Positions 1 through 12,551 of a DNA stretch of 64,000 bases are shown here, in pieces. Origin of the DNA: Moringa oleifera (lineage: Eukaryota > Streptophyta > Magnoliopsida > Brassicales > Moringaceae). Each line of letters opens with the position of its first letter. Position 1 is the stretch's first letter. Position numbers and translations under genes: made by a program. The notes beneath the pieces are model-generated. The model did no database searches, was not told the DNA's origin, and was given only the letters and a program-made list of their open reading frames with translations. The stretch lies in NCBI GenBank assembly GCA_021397835.1, contig JAJFZO010000065.1, forward strand, positions 558,001-622,000, in the 5' to 3' direction.

Positions 1-1874
1 GCTTGAATCATCTCTTTTCACAGATGAAACTGATGGCATAGCTGACGGACAATCAATTGGAGGTTGACTTGAAGAATTCTGTTGCTTCTGAGCCTTTTCA
101 GTTAACATTCTCATCAGCTGAACTGGGTCGCTAAGACCCTGCCCCTGCATGTGGGAAAAGAAGGTTGCTGCTTGGGCCATTTGATTAGGAACAGCATCAG
201 AAGACGAACTGACGAGTCTAGTATTCAAAGAATTACTTGCCACCTTTCCATTAGGCAAACCCCCATTAGTTACTCCATTGTTATCTAGCTGCTTCAAAGC
301 TGCAGATTGCTGAAGAGCCATGTTCTTTGTTACCATCTCTCTTGACCTGAAAGCTATTGTTCCTGACTTACCTGGATTCCTCTCTGAAACAATGTCAGCA
401 TTCTTGTCACTGGTCAACGGCGGAAAATTCAATTCAACTTGCTTACAAACCTTATTTTCAGGTTCAACAAAGGTCCGGGAATGTGGATTTTGTGGCTGCT
501 TGATAGCATTAAAGGGGCTGTTGGATTTTATTCCAGGAGAGACAACAAAAGATGGCTTTCCATCAGAGGCATGCCCAGTAGCAGGACGCAAAAAGGATGG
601 CTTCCCTTCCAAATTAGGCCCACTAGTAGGTTGCTCCTTGGTAGGTGCAGGGATCTTAACAGGCACATTATCCTTTGGCACATCAGCAGTGCACTGCAAC
701 TTGGTAAATAAGGGAGACTCTTTCTGTGCGCGGGTCTCAAGCATTAAGACTGGAGTTGGAAGGGGCTCATACTCTCCCACCCATCCACGACCAAACTTAC
801 AACCTGAAGGTAGTGCTTGTTCAATCCTCTGGGAAGCAACTTTCCATGCAACAGGTCCAAGTGTAGCAGCAAAGCGAGCCAGGCTCCTAGCGTAGGAATT
901 TTCTGCATGAAGCCCAACCTGATTCAGAAAAATAAAAACAAGATGAGAAGAGAGAGGTCTACAGATTCAAGAGAAAGAGAAATTCTTTTGTTACATACAG
1001 CAACAAATTGCTTGATTTCACCCTCGAAAGTTGCAAATATTGAATCTGATCTAACCACTGGTTGATTAGATATGTTGTAAGTTGCACGGCGGTTCTCATC
1101 AGCTGCATATAGCTTCCTCCCAAATTTAGATAGAAGACCCTTCCCTAAAATGGAAAAGCCATCTTAGCGATTAGGGCCAAAAGAATAAAATCATTATGAA
1201 TGTAGAATTCGGAGCAACATTTGCATAAAATCTCAATTACTTAGGAGGGACTACATCAAGCAAGCTTCCCCCTGTTGAACCCAAGACAGTCAATAGTATT
1301 TAATTCAAAATAATTCAAAATGACTTATGAGAATTTTACCCCAGGCACATTACAATAAAAAATGACAAACATTTTGAAAATTCTACATTTGCCCTAAGAC
1401 TATTTGCCTCTGAATTCCCAATATCACAGACCAAAAAGATAAACAAAATAAATAAAGCACAATGAAGATCGTCATACCTGATGATAGTTCTTCTGCCTTC
1501 TCTAAATTATTATCGGCCAAAGATGAGTTACCCTCTACAAGCACATCAGTGTTGCTGGGCCTCTCACTACCACCAGCTTGGGTCGCAATTGGACCATTCT
1601 GGACATCCCCTGCAGTGGCAAGAGTGGCACCTGAGGAGAAATCAGAGCCAACAGGCTCCTGGATGGCCCGGCTCAAAGGTTTCTTTGCTTGCTTCTTCAG
1701 CAAGAAAGTTGATTTCACTTTCTGCTCTGACTTTAGCTCTTTCTCAGAGCGATCAATATCAATCCTTATCTTCTCGAACTTTTTCCTTGCTAGTTCTTGA
1801 ATGGACCGCGCCTTAGGAAGATAATCGGTTAGTTTGACTAGCAAACCAAAGAAGATAAGAAAAAATAGAAGAAA

Positions 1875-1931
<57 letters not shown>

Positions 1932-4564
1932 ACGGCAGCGGCAGCGGTGTGGGTGGAGGGGGAAGGAATTGTAAAAGAAAAAAGCCCAATGATTTTGTAC
2001 CTGTTTATAGTATATAGTATCTGCTGCATTGTATTGCATAGCATTTGAGCAAATTAGAAAAACATCGTTCTGCATTCAACAAACCACCTTCAGATGCCAG
2101 TATATAACTAAAAATCTCTCAATTAATTTCTAGACACAAGAAACTTTAGTTCATAAAACGTCTACACTCAAAGTACTTCGATTTAAAAATGTAGGTTGAA
2201 AATGAAAAAACAGGAATCTCATACCCCTCCGGTGTGATGATGAAGAACAAAGCCCTGTCAGCAACCTAATCTGTAACGTTAATTTAACCTAAACTCCCAG
2301 TAAATCAACCAACAGACTAGGAATTTCTACAACCTAATCAAATTATGTAGCAGGTCAGTCAATTGTCAACAGAGCAAAATCATAGTCAGGAGTTCAGATG
2401 TCCTCCATCCTCCCCTAATATAAATGTAAGCCACTTGTTTATGTCCGCAAATCATACAGCACAATTTAATGTCACATTATCTTAAAAAGGTGTTCAGAAA
2501 TATAGAGTAAAAATTTAAATGGCAACATGATCAATGCTAGCTAGGAGGGAAATATAATAGTGATCGTTGGTGCTTTAAAGCGCAAAATTCCATATTGGTT
2601 TTCATGAAAGTCCCTATACTAACTGAAGCTTAACACATATCAAAAGTCATAATGGAGGACTTCTTCCCTATTTCCTGGCTAATTAGGTACTTTGCCAATT
2701 AATAATCACTAGTGTCTCAAAATCATCATTTCACAAGCAAAGATACCAAGGGGATAGAGAAGGAGAGATAAGCCCACAAGAAAGCCTCAATACATGGTTC
2801 AAAGGGAAAGCAAACAGAAATTGCTCACAGTTGCAAGGTCACTTGGTTGCCAACTAACAAACAATGAACTCTCTACAAGCCTGCTGACTGAGACACTATC
2901 ACCATCAAATGGCAAAGCCCCATGTCCCAAGCAACAAGTCAGTTGAATAAACAAAGGAAATCACAGCCTACCTCAAGCTGTTCCAGGATTGAATATGATC
3001 CATTTGCCAGCTTCTTCCTCACTGTGGCAAAGTCCATTGGATGCGCAATCACATCATGGTAATCAGGCAGCTACAAAAATAAAGAAGAAAATCAAACTCC
3101 CATCCCAGCAAAGTCTTCTTAGAAAATTCCAATAATTTGGAAGTATATTCCACACACCTCTTCGGGATCAACAGGTTCTGCATACACACCGTATGTGTCT
3201 TTCCTGTAACAATTCAGTAGGCAGAACATCATTAAGCAATGGAGTACGATGACATGCATATTCATAATAGAGAGAAGATGAGTCACCCACTTCTGAAGCT
3301 TGTCAAGAATCAACTCCAATGACTTTTTGTCGGGCATCGGAATCCCAGTGGAAGGATCACATGGCGTCCCTATCAAAGAGGACAGAAATTCAACAAACCC
3401 ACGTCAAGTTGACACTCTTTGCATCAAATTTGGCGAAACCTGAAGCCTTAAAAAGAGAAAGGAAGTAACAGCCAAAAGAACTCGTTAAGCAAAGAAAACA
3501 AACCTGGACCAGAGTCGCGACCCTTTGCTCGTTTTCTCCCCCTTTCCTGCCAAAATTCACAAAACCCAAATTAGCACCCAAATTTGATGCATATCCCCAA
3601 TCAAAGTCACACTGCATGTACCAGAGAGAGATAGAGACAGTGAGACAGAGACGAGGACAGGTAAAGCAGACAATATGTAGGTACAGATAGACATGCAAAT
3701 AGAGTAAAGATACACAGATATAGAGAGATAAAGAGGTGGATAGAGAGAGAAAGAGAGAAAGGTGGGAGCGTGATCAGATTCTGTTGGGGAGGGACAGAGA
3801 GCGTGCGTTAGTTTTGACAGTTGACTCGACCGTTAACATCTATCAATCCCCCGACGCACACAACAACAGAGAGAGAGAGAGTGAAGAGCTAGAGAGAGAA
3901 ACAAACATATACATAGAGAGAGAGACAGACAGAGAGGGACAGCAATATAGAAGTCTGGACCAATTAGAAAACTCTCATCAGTTGAGTGAAATTTCAGCTG
4001 AGCTGGAGAGTCTCTTCCTCTCTTCTCTTTCTCTGTTAACCCATTTTACACTCTGTCCTTCCAGACTCACTCCACACAATATCAGATCCGTACGAATGAT
4101 TCGATACGTACCTCCTCGTCATCGTCACCATGATCACCATCTTCATCGTCATCCTCCTCATCATCATCAACGCCGTTAATCCTCCTTTTCTTCACCGGCT
4201 TCTTTTCACACTCCTCGTCCTCCTCCTCTTCTTCTTCCACTCTCTCTTCCTCCTCATCATAAGCGCCGCGTCTCCCACGCGCCGCCGAGGGAGCTCGGCT
4301 CGGTGCGGGGGACTCAGCGCTGGTCTGGCTCTGGTTCAGTTTGAGCACGAGTTTGAGCTTCTTCTCTCTCCTCCGCTCTTCCTCTATCTCGTCCTCCTCA
4401 TCCTCGTCGAGATAATCGTCGTAGTCGATGTTGTACCTCACATTTCGTCGCCGGAGACTACGCCGGATGTCAGATTCCGGCGCTCGTGCTGGTGACCCGG
4501 ACCGGTGCGCCAGATCCGCCTTCGATGGTCGGCCTTTCTTCTTCCTCTTCACGATCTGACCCAT
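1..4564 (-). CDS. BRD13: Bromodomain protein of the plant SWI/SNF-associated BRD1/2/13 type (3' end missing)
   Basis: Nine exons can be placed, with phases that fit: 4112-4564, 3504-3546, 3291-3369, 3158-3203, 2972-3070, 2001-2069, 1478-1811, 999-1144 and 1-918 (runs off the window). They encode 729 residues. Exon 1 gives a basic N-terminus (MGQIVKRKKKGRPSK) and long Asp/Glu and Lys/Arg stretches. The bromodomain lies in exons 3-6, about residues 166-263, with the ILDKLQKKDTYGVYAEPVD start, the HPMDF loop and the acetyl-lysine-binding Asn in AMQYN (N254). Downstream are a coiled Lys-rich part (QELARKKFEKIR) and the long C-terminal region conserved in plant BRD13-like proteins (SLARFAATLGPVAWK). 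Family members are reader subunits of BRM-type chromatin remodelling complexes in the nucleus. Intron 6 carries a run of 55 C in transcript sense. The identity is firm; the BRD13 name rests on memory and on recalled synteny with At5g55040. Confidence 0.93.
1875..1929 (+). repeat. Homopolymer of 55 G in bromodomain-gene intron 6
   Basis: An uninterrupted G run of 55 bases is written here. In transcript sense it is poly-C followed by a T-rich stretch, about 65 to 120 nt upstream of the exon 7 acceptor at 1812. The exact length is likely to be unstable or mis-sized by sequencing. Confidence 0.95.
3718..3935 (+). repeat. GA-rich low-complexity tract in bromodomain-gene intron 1
   Basis: Imperfect AG/GA repeats dominate this stretch of the 565-nt first intron (pyrimidine-rich in transcript sense). 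The open frame across it (3736-4179, +) is low-complexity Arg/Glu and is not a gene. Confidence 0.8.
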
Positions 4565-4869
4565 CTCCCTGCCTCTCTAGCTCAGTACGCTTGCTTTCTC
4601 TCTCTTCAACTCAGTCTGTCTTGCTCTTTTTTTTTACTTTCTCTCTGTCTCTGTCTCTCTCTACTCTCTTTCTCTCTCTTATTTTGGTTCCATTGTTTTC
4701 GATGGTGGCTTGGCTGTTTACGATAGAAAGAGAGAGAAACAGAGATGGAATTTTCGTTCCCGAGCCTGAGGTTCGGCTACCGAGCGGGTAATAAAATGAT
4801 TGATATTTTGTGGTGGTGTTTGTAAAACGGCGTCGAAAGACGGCCGTTAGGTGCTGCCCGTTGCCCAAA

Positions 4870-4877
4870 TAGGGTTT
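4870..4877 (-). promoter_or_regulatory. Telo-box (AAACCCTA) upstream of the bromodomain gene
   Basis: TAGGGTTT on the + strand, 306 bp upstream of the bromodomain-gene ATG. Telo-boxes are common in promoters of plant growth and chromatin genes; the assignment here is inferred from motif and position only. Confidence 0.4.
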
Positions 4878-5602
4878 GCGTGTCCCCTTGCCTGCTGCCC
4901 ACTTGGTAATGTCATTTCCGCTTTTTCTCCTCTGCGGAGATTCCTCAGATGGGGCTTTGGATCGTGTTTTCACGCTCCTATGATTAAAGACTGAGAAAGT
5001 GCTCTCCAACTAAACAAGATTACTTTACAAAATACCAAAAAAGTGTGAGCTTAAACCTCAAATTAATATTTAGTATGCTTATTATATGCAGCTCAAGCTC
5101 ATTTAATAGTTTCTTTCTGCGTACTTTGGTCACTTGGCCAGCACTGATTTCTTGCTTCAAGAACATAAAGCAGCTAAATTGATGTGGGCACGCGCGTTGA
5201 GGCAAGTGGAGACGAGTTTCAAATATTTCAGCAAGTTTGAAAGAGACCGCAGGGACCACTTAGCCAGACTACAGGCCATCCGTTTTGACTATTACGCCAC
5301 TAGGAAATTACTTCGGCTTACCCTCGCGCCAAGGACTTATTGGTCATTTCAGTCTACTTTCTTCCTTCGACCTTTTTCCTCCTTTGGCCCAGTAAGCTTA
5401 TCAAATTACCCTTGTAACCTTTTCAGTGACGTGTCATGTCCTATGACAGCGGTCTGATCAAAATCATGACAGATGGATGGTTCTTGTAACAATACGTTGA
5501 CGGATAAGTAAACACTCTTAAGTAGCGGGACGGGTAGTGAGGGGCCAAAAGGACTCTTCACTCTTGCCTCCTGAATTTCAGCTCCCAAGTCCCAACATGC
5601 TG

Positions 5603-5621
5603 GGCCCACAAAACGTGGGCC
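5603..5621. promoter_or_regulatory. Inverted pair of TGGGCC (site II) elements
   Basis: GGCCCAC and GTGGGCC form a perfect 7-bp inverted repeat around AAAAC. Each arm is a site II motif of the kind bound by TCP factors, and ACGTGG overlaps the right arm. The element is about 1 kb from the bromodomain-gene start and 2.8 kb from LpxK, so its target is unclear. Confidence 0.35.
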
Positions 5622-8400
5622 TCACCAAGCCTCAGTCCAGTGGGACCCGCAACTAGATGGTGGAAATTATGCGTGTCCTGAGAACAGACAGGCGACGGAA
5701 TAAATGCTATCCGTTGATCTACCTGATAAAGATTGAAACAAACAAGGTGACCAATCAGATTACATTTCTTTTTCCAATGGTGGGGCCAACAAAAAGTTTT
5801 TGAATTTCGGCAGATGCATTGCTTGTGGCCTCTATAGTCAGCCATATTGGACTAATCACGGAATGTTATAAAATACTTTTTCCAAATTTTAATATTTTTT
5901 TGTAATAATTTGAAAAGATATTAAATTATTATTACTATAGTTGAGGTGTGGTAGTTTCTATTTGGTTTAATCGAGAACAAAGATTTTTTTGTTAATAAAA
6001 AAAGTTTAAATGATCTTTTTAAATTTATAATATTAACATATAAATAAATACATAAAATTGTAATTTTAATTTATTAAACATAAATATAAAAAAATCTAAA
6101 CTTAAATTTTAAATTAAATTGATTAAAATATTTAAAATATTTTTGTTATTAAAATATTTTAAAAAATACTTCAAGAATTCTGAATCAATAGTTTAAATTT
6201 GAAAAACGTTGAACTTACCCATTTTTCTATAAAAATTTCATACTCTCTATTAAATTTCAAAGGAATTACCATATTTGATAACTTGATAAACAATAAATAA
6301 AAAACCTTGAAATTATATTTATTTTTTATTTTACAATTCGAAATATTAATTGAATGAGATGCATATGATATTTTAATTTCATTTAATTTGGACTTAATAA
6401 AAAAATAAAATTAAGAATGCTCCAATTATACATCTTATATAAAAAGCTTTTGTTTAAAAATTTATACAAATATAAAAAAAATACCTAAACTACCATTTAA
6501 ATTTTTTTATCTCAAATATTTTAAATATGTACAAAAAAATTATATTATTAAATTAAATTTATTACAATAATTAGTCTTATCATAATTTTGTAGTAAAATA
6601 TTATTTTTAATTTAATATCTTGCATAATAATTTAAAATTAATAAATAAAATTAATTGTTATAACTTGAAGCTTGCCATATAAACAATAAAACTGTGGTGC
6701 CAAAGGTTTGCATCTCAAAGCCGTGTTGCTTGGTCAAAGGACAGATACCGTAACAAATCCAATTAGTTACAACATTAATTTAGATATTAGAAATTTCAAA
6801 GGAATTAAGATAATAATATATTATTTTTAAAAATTTATTGATAGGCTATAAAGGTAATAATAATACTTTTTATTTTTTAGGTTAAAGTCAGTTAAATCCA
6901 CTACTTGCTTTATCATCCACTTGATTGATCATTAGTCCATCCTTTGTATGCTTTTTAAGTGCTAAGGGGAAGAAGATATGCCAATAGCCTTTGTCTATTT
7001 GGTATAAATAGTTATACATAAAAACATAGTTCATGGGATTGCCATAATAGTAAATTAAGTCTTTTAAAATATACATAACTGTAATTTAAATATTTATTGA
7101 TGAATATGATATATTTTAATTATTTTATCATTATATATTAATATACAAATTAATATAAAAAATTAAAAGTAAATATTATTTTAAAATTTAAAATTTATTC
7201 TCTTTATCGATTAAACTTATTTTATATTTAAATAAATTTTAATATTTTAATTTTTTTAAAATTAAATACTAACAAAAAATTTAGATATTTAAATTAAAGA
7301 TTTTTTATAACAAATTTTGATTTGTACTTTTTCACATGTGCAAAGAAATATTCAAGTTATTATCATAAAAAAGTTTAAATATTTTTTAGTACTAAAATAT
7401 ATATTTTTAAAAAATATATTATCAAAAATTTAATTTTTTTATAAATAATTAGTTAATTAAGATTATTTCAAATTTGAAAGATAAAATTGAAATAAAGTGT
7501 AAAATTCATTTAAGCATTTTTTAGCTATTTTAATAACAATTTTTTTTATTTTTTATAATTATTTTAAATTAAATTTTATTTTAAATAAAATTAATGGATT
7601 ATGATTTGTTTGAATATATTTTAAAAGTTAAAATTTAATTGAAAAGTGAAGAGTAAAGATCAAAATTAAAATTTTAAATAATATTTATTTAAAATATTAA
7701 AATATATTTATTTTAAATATATATATTTTTACGTTTTTAACCAAAATTTTACATAATTAGATGATTATTTTTATTTTAAAAATAATGAATTCGTTTAGAT
7801 TAACCTTATAAAAATCATAAAAAATTCACAGTTAAATCAAGGTAATTTTGATAGCAACTCCCTTTCATTTGGTGAGTGAACTTAGAGCAAGAGTGAAATG
7901 ATTTGATTAAGAAGAACTGTCAAGGATTATTTGGATTAACCGGAAATTAATTTAGATAAATTTATTACTTTGAATGCAATATTAATTTTTGTAAAATTAT
8001 GAAAACCATGCAGTTTAAGATATATTCACATGAAATTATTTTTTAATTTTTAAAAAAAATTAATAAAGGATATTGGTCATTATTCAAGGGCGCGACTTGA
8101 TTGTCACCATCATTAACTTTCCTTCGTGTGCTTACAAACTCTTATTTGAATTTCTGTTTTTCACTTTACAAAATTGGTTGGGAAATTGGGGAAAGTTATA
8201 TTTTATAATTAGACCTGAAAATATTTTTTAAAAAAGAAAAAGAATAATATAGATCAATGCAATGGCTTATGGGAATCGTACAAGGGAGCCCGTCTCTTTG
8301 TCTCCCTGTTTTCTTCAATCTTTTCTAGATAGCCAATGGTGTAGAAACTTCACTGTATGCCGCTTCTGAGTCCCTCTTCTCAGTTTCTTGTCATTGTTTA

Positions 8401-11400
8401 ATGGAAAAACTGAGGAGGGTGGTGAGCGAAATCGCCTACGCGCAAGACCAGGCTAGGCTCTCTGTACTTCACCGCTCGTTGATTCCTTTTCTCTCTTTTG
8501 CTTCTTCTTTCTACAGAGTCGCTCTCGCGCTTCGCCTCTATCTGTACCACTTCGGCGTCTTCTCAAAGCACCGGTAAGTGAGTTTCCTCTGTTTGGTTCC
8601 TTAGAGGCAGGGAGGACAGGAAACAAAAAAATTGTGTCCAAGTTGGTTTTCTCAATGATTAAATCATTTGACTCTAGTAACTTAGGCCCTAAGCTTAACT
8701 AAGCCAGTTGGTTTATGTCAACTCCTGGAGAGGGAGAAGGGAAATTTTTAGACTTTAGTGTTTTTTTTTTTTTTGGTTTGTGGTTCGTTATAGTCACAAG
8801 GTCAACTTATGTTAAACTTATTAACCGTAGCAAGCTTAATTTAGAGAAATTTCAGAGCTTAATTTGGAGGACGTTTGAGAATCAGAAATTTGTCTAGGTT
8901 TACTTTTGCTGCATTTTCTCACGAATTAAAATGAGTTAATTTTGGTTTCCCTGAAAAGGTAATTTGTTACAATGTGAGAGTTCTTACTACGCGAGTCACT
9001 GGCTAAATCAATTTATTTGGCTTCTCTGAGTTGAGATCTCTGATCAGTGGAGGCTTAAAAATGTATAAGGCCATCTCTTAGATATTGTTTTCACTTTTAT
9101 TTCTTCGCTTTATGATACAACGAATACCCTGGATGGATTGTTGTTGGATTGTTGTTCAGTAACTTTTAATTATCTTTCCTTGATTTCATAAGGAAGGCTG
9201 CCCGTGCCTGTGATTAGTGTTGGAAATTTGACCTGGGGAGGCAATGGGAAGACGCCAATGACAGAGTACATAGCTCATTACTTGGCTGATTCTGGGATGT
9301 CACCTCTCATTCTAACTAGGGTACTCTACTTTTTCAATGCTTTTCTTACTTGGGAGAATCTGCTGTTAGGTAAATTCTGTTTTAGGTTGAATGTGTTAGA
9401 GGGGTAATTATTGTGGGCCAAAAGATTGGCATGGTTCATGTTCCATCATTTTCGCATTTGGGAGTACAAGTTTCTGAAGTCAGTGGCATGATGAGGCAGC
9501 TAATTATAATCACCTGCAGGAAACAAGAAATAATGTCATATAGTGAATTCCTGATTTACATTTTTGGTTAGTATTGAGTGGAAAGGAAAGTAATTAGACT
9601 CAAATTTTTAAATTAAGGCTCCATGGGTGCATGTGCCCACATGCACAGACAAGTATCTGATCTCTGTTGGCTAACTCAACAGTTGCTATCATTTGTTTGG
9701 CAGGGTTATGCTGGTGGAGATGAAGCCAAAATGCTACATAGACATCTTCTAGGGGGACCAACAAAGATTGGTGTAGGTGCAAATCGGGCAGCTACTGCTG
9801 CTTGGTTCTTTGAGAAGTACGGTTATACCGACCCTCGTGGTAAGACATGCTTTGCCAGAACCTGTTTTGACCAAAATGTAGGGAGTCCTTTCAGTTCTGA
9901 GAAAATTAATGTCGCAATTCTAGATGATGGAATGCAGGTACTTTTCAAGCAAATCATCTATTAACTTTGTATTGTGCTTTACTCATCTAATGGGAAAACG
10001 TGTGGTCATCTACCTCTTACTTTCTGTCCTAGTTTTGCTTTTAGGGAGCAATGCTGATAACTCTTTTTTATACTGATTTGAAAGCTAGCACTGGAGCTTG
10101 TGGCGTGATCTGGAGGTTGTAATGGTTAATGGTTTAGTGCCATGGGGAAACCAGAATCTACTTCCAGTTGGACCCTTGAGGGAACCTTTGGCAGCACTTA
10201 GAAGAGCAGATGTTGCCATAATCCACCATGCAGACTTGGTATACAAAACTGGTCTTTTGGCCTGCACTTTCTACATGATTTTTATTTATTCTGGAATTTT
10301 GCGATTCATGATGTATTTCTTTTGGTGTGTAATTCTCTTTTAACCCAGTTTATCTTTCTTTTGATATGCTGTGTGTCTGCATGTGCCTGTGCATGAGCAG
10401 GTGGGTGGGTGGTTATGGGCATGTCAATAAATGATTAAGATAAATACATTGACATAGAAGTTCATTCTTGGAATCACACAGGTTTTGGAAAAAAACCTCA
10501 GTGAAATCGAGTTAATGATCCACGAAGTCAAAGAATCTATCCCTATTTTTTACACCAGAATGGCTCCCAAATGTTTCTTCGAAGTGAGAAATATCAAGTT
10601 GAAAGTTCCTTTGGAAGCTGTCCGTGATGCCATCATATTATGTGTTTCTGCAATTGGTTCTGCTGATGCTTTTGTCCAGGGAATGCAGAAGGTGTTTTCA
10701 TTATTAGTTTTAATTTTTTACTAACATTTATCTTGATGCATCATATATTCTATGTTCTAGTTAATGAAGACAGTTTGATGGTGTATGGTTATTTCTTGGT
10801 TCCTTTCTTTGTTTGTCAGCGTTATAATTTTCTTTTGTTCTAAATGGGTAATAACTGGTTGCAGATTGGAGCATTTTATGTTGATCGACTTGACTTTACT
10901 GACCATCATTTATTTCAAAGCAAGGTATTATTATAATTATTATCTGACTCAACAGAAATGTGTTTTTGTTCTCTTTTTAGATATCCGTAATGACCAAGTA
11001 CCAGAAATAAATAATTTAATCTTTAGAAACTGCTAGTTTAATCCAATATTTTCTATAAGCTCTTTGATCTGAGCTAATAACTGTGTATCCTATAGCAGTT
11101 ATTGCAAAAAGGAAGATTATTAGCATTTTGTTTGCAGAATCAGTATATTCTCTGATTAGTTGAATTCTCGATCTGTTGGCAATGGACTCAGGACATTGAG
11201 ATGATCAGGACAAGACTAAGTGAACTAGAGCACAAGTTTGGTTCCAGCCCAATTGTTGTTCTAACAGAAAAGGTGCGTGCATATACACATCTAACAAAAT
11301 ACTGGTAGCTGATTTGAATATGCCTGGAGGAATTTCTACTTTTTCTTAACTTTTTCTCCCCGTCACTCATGTTATTTGTTGTCTATTTAATCTAGCAATA

Positions 11401-11813
11401 CACAGATCAAATGATCTTTATGTATATTCCTGCTCGAATCCCCTTGCCCACATGAATTTTGCAGCTTTCTTTGCCCCACATGTTGCAGCTCTCTTTGCTG
11501 ATTCTCAAAGAACATGCCTGGTTTTTTCGACTGAAAGATAAAGAATGTTCCCTAGCTTTTGGATTATCATATTGTGAATAGAAAAAAATGTAAATTTGTT
11601 AACTTCCGAGTATAGAACTGTATATCTGATTCGATTCTTCCTGCTTGATATGTACACTTCTTTCAGGATTATGATCGACAGCCAGATATTCTAAAGCATT
11701 TGGATCCTTTCCAAGGTTTTGCACTCTGCTCTGAACTGCAAATCCTACCTCACAATGGATCAACAGAGGATAGCTTCAAGTTGCTTGTGGTGGAATCTAT
11801 TGGAATTAAATAA
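8401..11813 (+). CDS. LPXK: Tetraacyldisaccharide 4'-kinase (LpxK homologue)
   Basis: Eight exons: 8401-8573, 9197-9320, 9704-9937, 10089-10238, 10482-10691, 10865-10924, 11192-11272 and 11667-11813. They total 1179 nt and encode 392 residues, close to the length I recall for the Arabidopsis homologue (about 395). The family phosphorylates the 4' position of the lipid A disaccharide precursor; in plants the Lpx enzymes are organellar and make lipid A-like precursors. The start MEKLRRVVSEIAY matches plant LpxK, and a hydrophobic N-terminal stretch follows. The P-loop is in exon 2, GNLTWGGNGKTP (residues 67-78). Exon 3 has RGYAGGDEAKML and GVGANRA, exon 4 GPLREPLAAL, exon 6 VDRLDFTDHHLF and exon 8 the end SIGIK. 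All junction phases agree. Nothing points to loss of function. Confidence 0.95.
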
Positions 11814-12551
11814 CTGTCCTAATTATATCTAATCCTCTCCTAAGCGGTTCAAACACTGTGTCTAACCCAGACAGATCATTAGCCCAGCCCACTGGGTTGG
11901 CTACAATTTTGGAGCCTGCAATTTGTTCTTCTTCTTTGAAACATGCAATAGTCCTCTGATGCAGTTGGTCAAGTCACTCTCTCCTAAATGTTTCTAACTC
12001 AAACAAAATAAAATTACTACTAATGACGGTCCTTAATTTTGACATTAAGATAATCCTGAACATGATTTGAACTATGATCAAAGTTGGTCTTACAGTATAT
12101 TACATTTTTCTGCTTATTAATCATCAGAACAGTTCAGAGCTGATGGAATTCTTAATCAGTTCATAATTATTTGATGTAGAGGAAGAATAGGAAACGGGTC
12201 CGTGTAGTAGACACAAACCACCACCGCCACTCCCCCTCCCCACCCCCCGGCAAAAAAAAAAAAAAAAGGAGAAAAAAGGTCCAGGTGATTGCAAGCGCAC
12301 TGGAACACCATTAACCGTAAGCTGCCACGTGTAAGTTCATATGAGGAGCTGCGTCCAGCTTCAGTGAACCAGGAGCGGCTAGCTTCCTCTTCCCTCAGGT
12401 ATTATTTACCGGGCTTTCGCTTTCCTTTGGGCAAGGCAGTAAATCTTTGCTGTTTCACTGGACAACATTCTGATCAGTGCAGAAGTGTCTCTCCTGAGCA
12501 GAGAGTTAGAAATACTACATTCTCGTTTCTTTGAAGACTGTTTACTCTTCT
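11814..12551 (+). other. Spacer between LpxK and APR, including the probable APR promoter
   Basis: This 738-bp stretch holds the LpxK 3' UTR, a C-rich/A-rich low-complexity patch at 12220-12270, a CACGTG G-box at 12326-12331 and a GTCTC (SURE-type core) at about 12487. The open frame 12289-12534 ends before the APR start and is unlikely to be coding. No clear TATA box was found. Confidence 0.55.

Larger units (their letters stand above)
4565..8400. other. Divergent intergenic region between the bromodomain gene and LpxK
   Basis: Positions 4570-4720 are CT-rich and probably hold the bromodomain-gene leader and promoter. A telo-box lies at 4870-4877 and a site II palindrome at 5603-5621. Positions 5020-5860 have ordinary base composition and short open frames on both strands (for example 5134-5457, +) that I do not recognise. 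From about 5870 to 8080 the DNA is very AT-rich, with no gene-like frame and no obvious terminal repeats. A short less AT-rich island at about 6660-6780 contains a TTGGTCAAAGG W-box-like motif. No transposon domains are visible. Confidence 0.7.

Noticed and set aside
142..144. MAPKKK DLG in place of DFG (residue numbers) as a sign of a dead kinase
   Set aside because: Leu or Met at this place is, as I recall, common in this plant clade, and the Lys, catalytic-loop Asp and DLG Asp are all present.
1383..2075. 230-codon minus frame with a long run of prolines
   Set aside because: It reads through the C55 intron of the bromodomain gene; only the parts at 1478-1811 and 2001-2069 are exons.
3736..4179. 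147-codon plus frame rich in Arg and Glu
   Set aside because: Low-complexity GA repeat in intron 1 of the bromodomain gene, overlapping real exon 1 on the other strand.
5870..8080. AT-rich block as a possible transposon or MITE cluster
   Set aside because: No terminal inverted repeats, target-site duplications or transposase remnants could be seen by eye.
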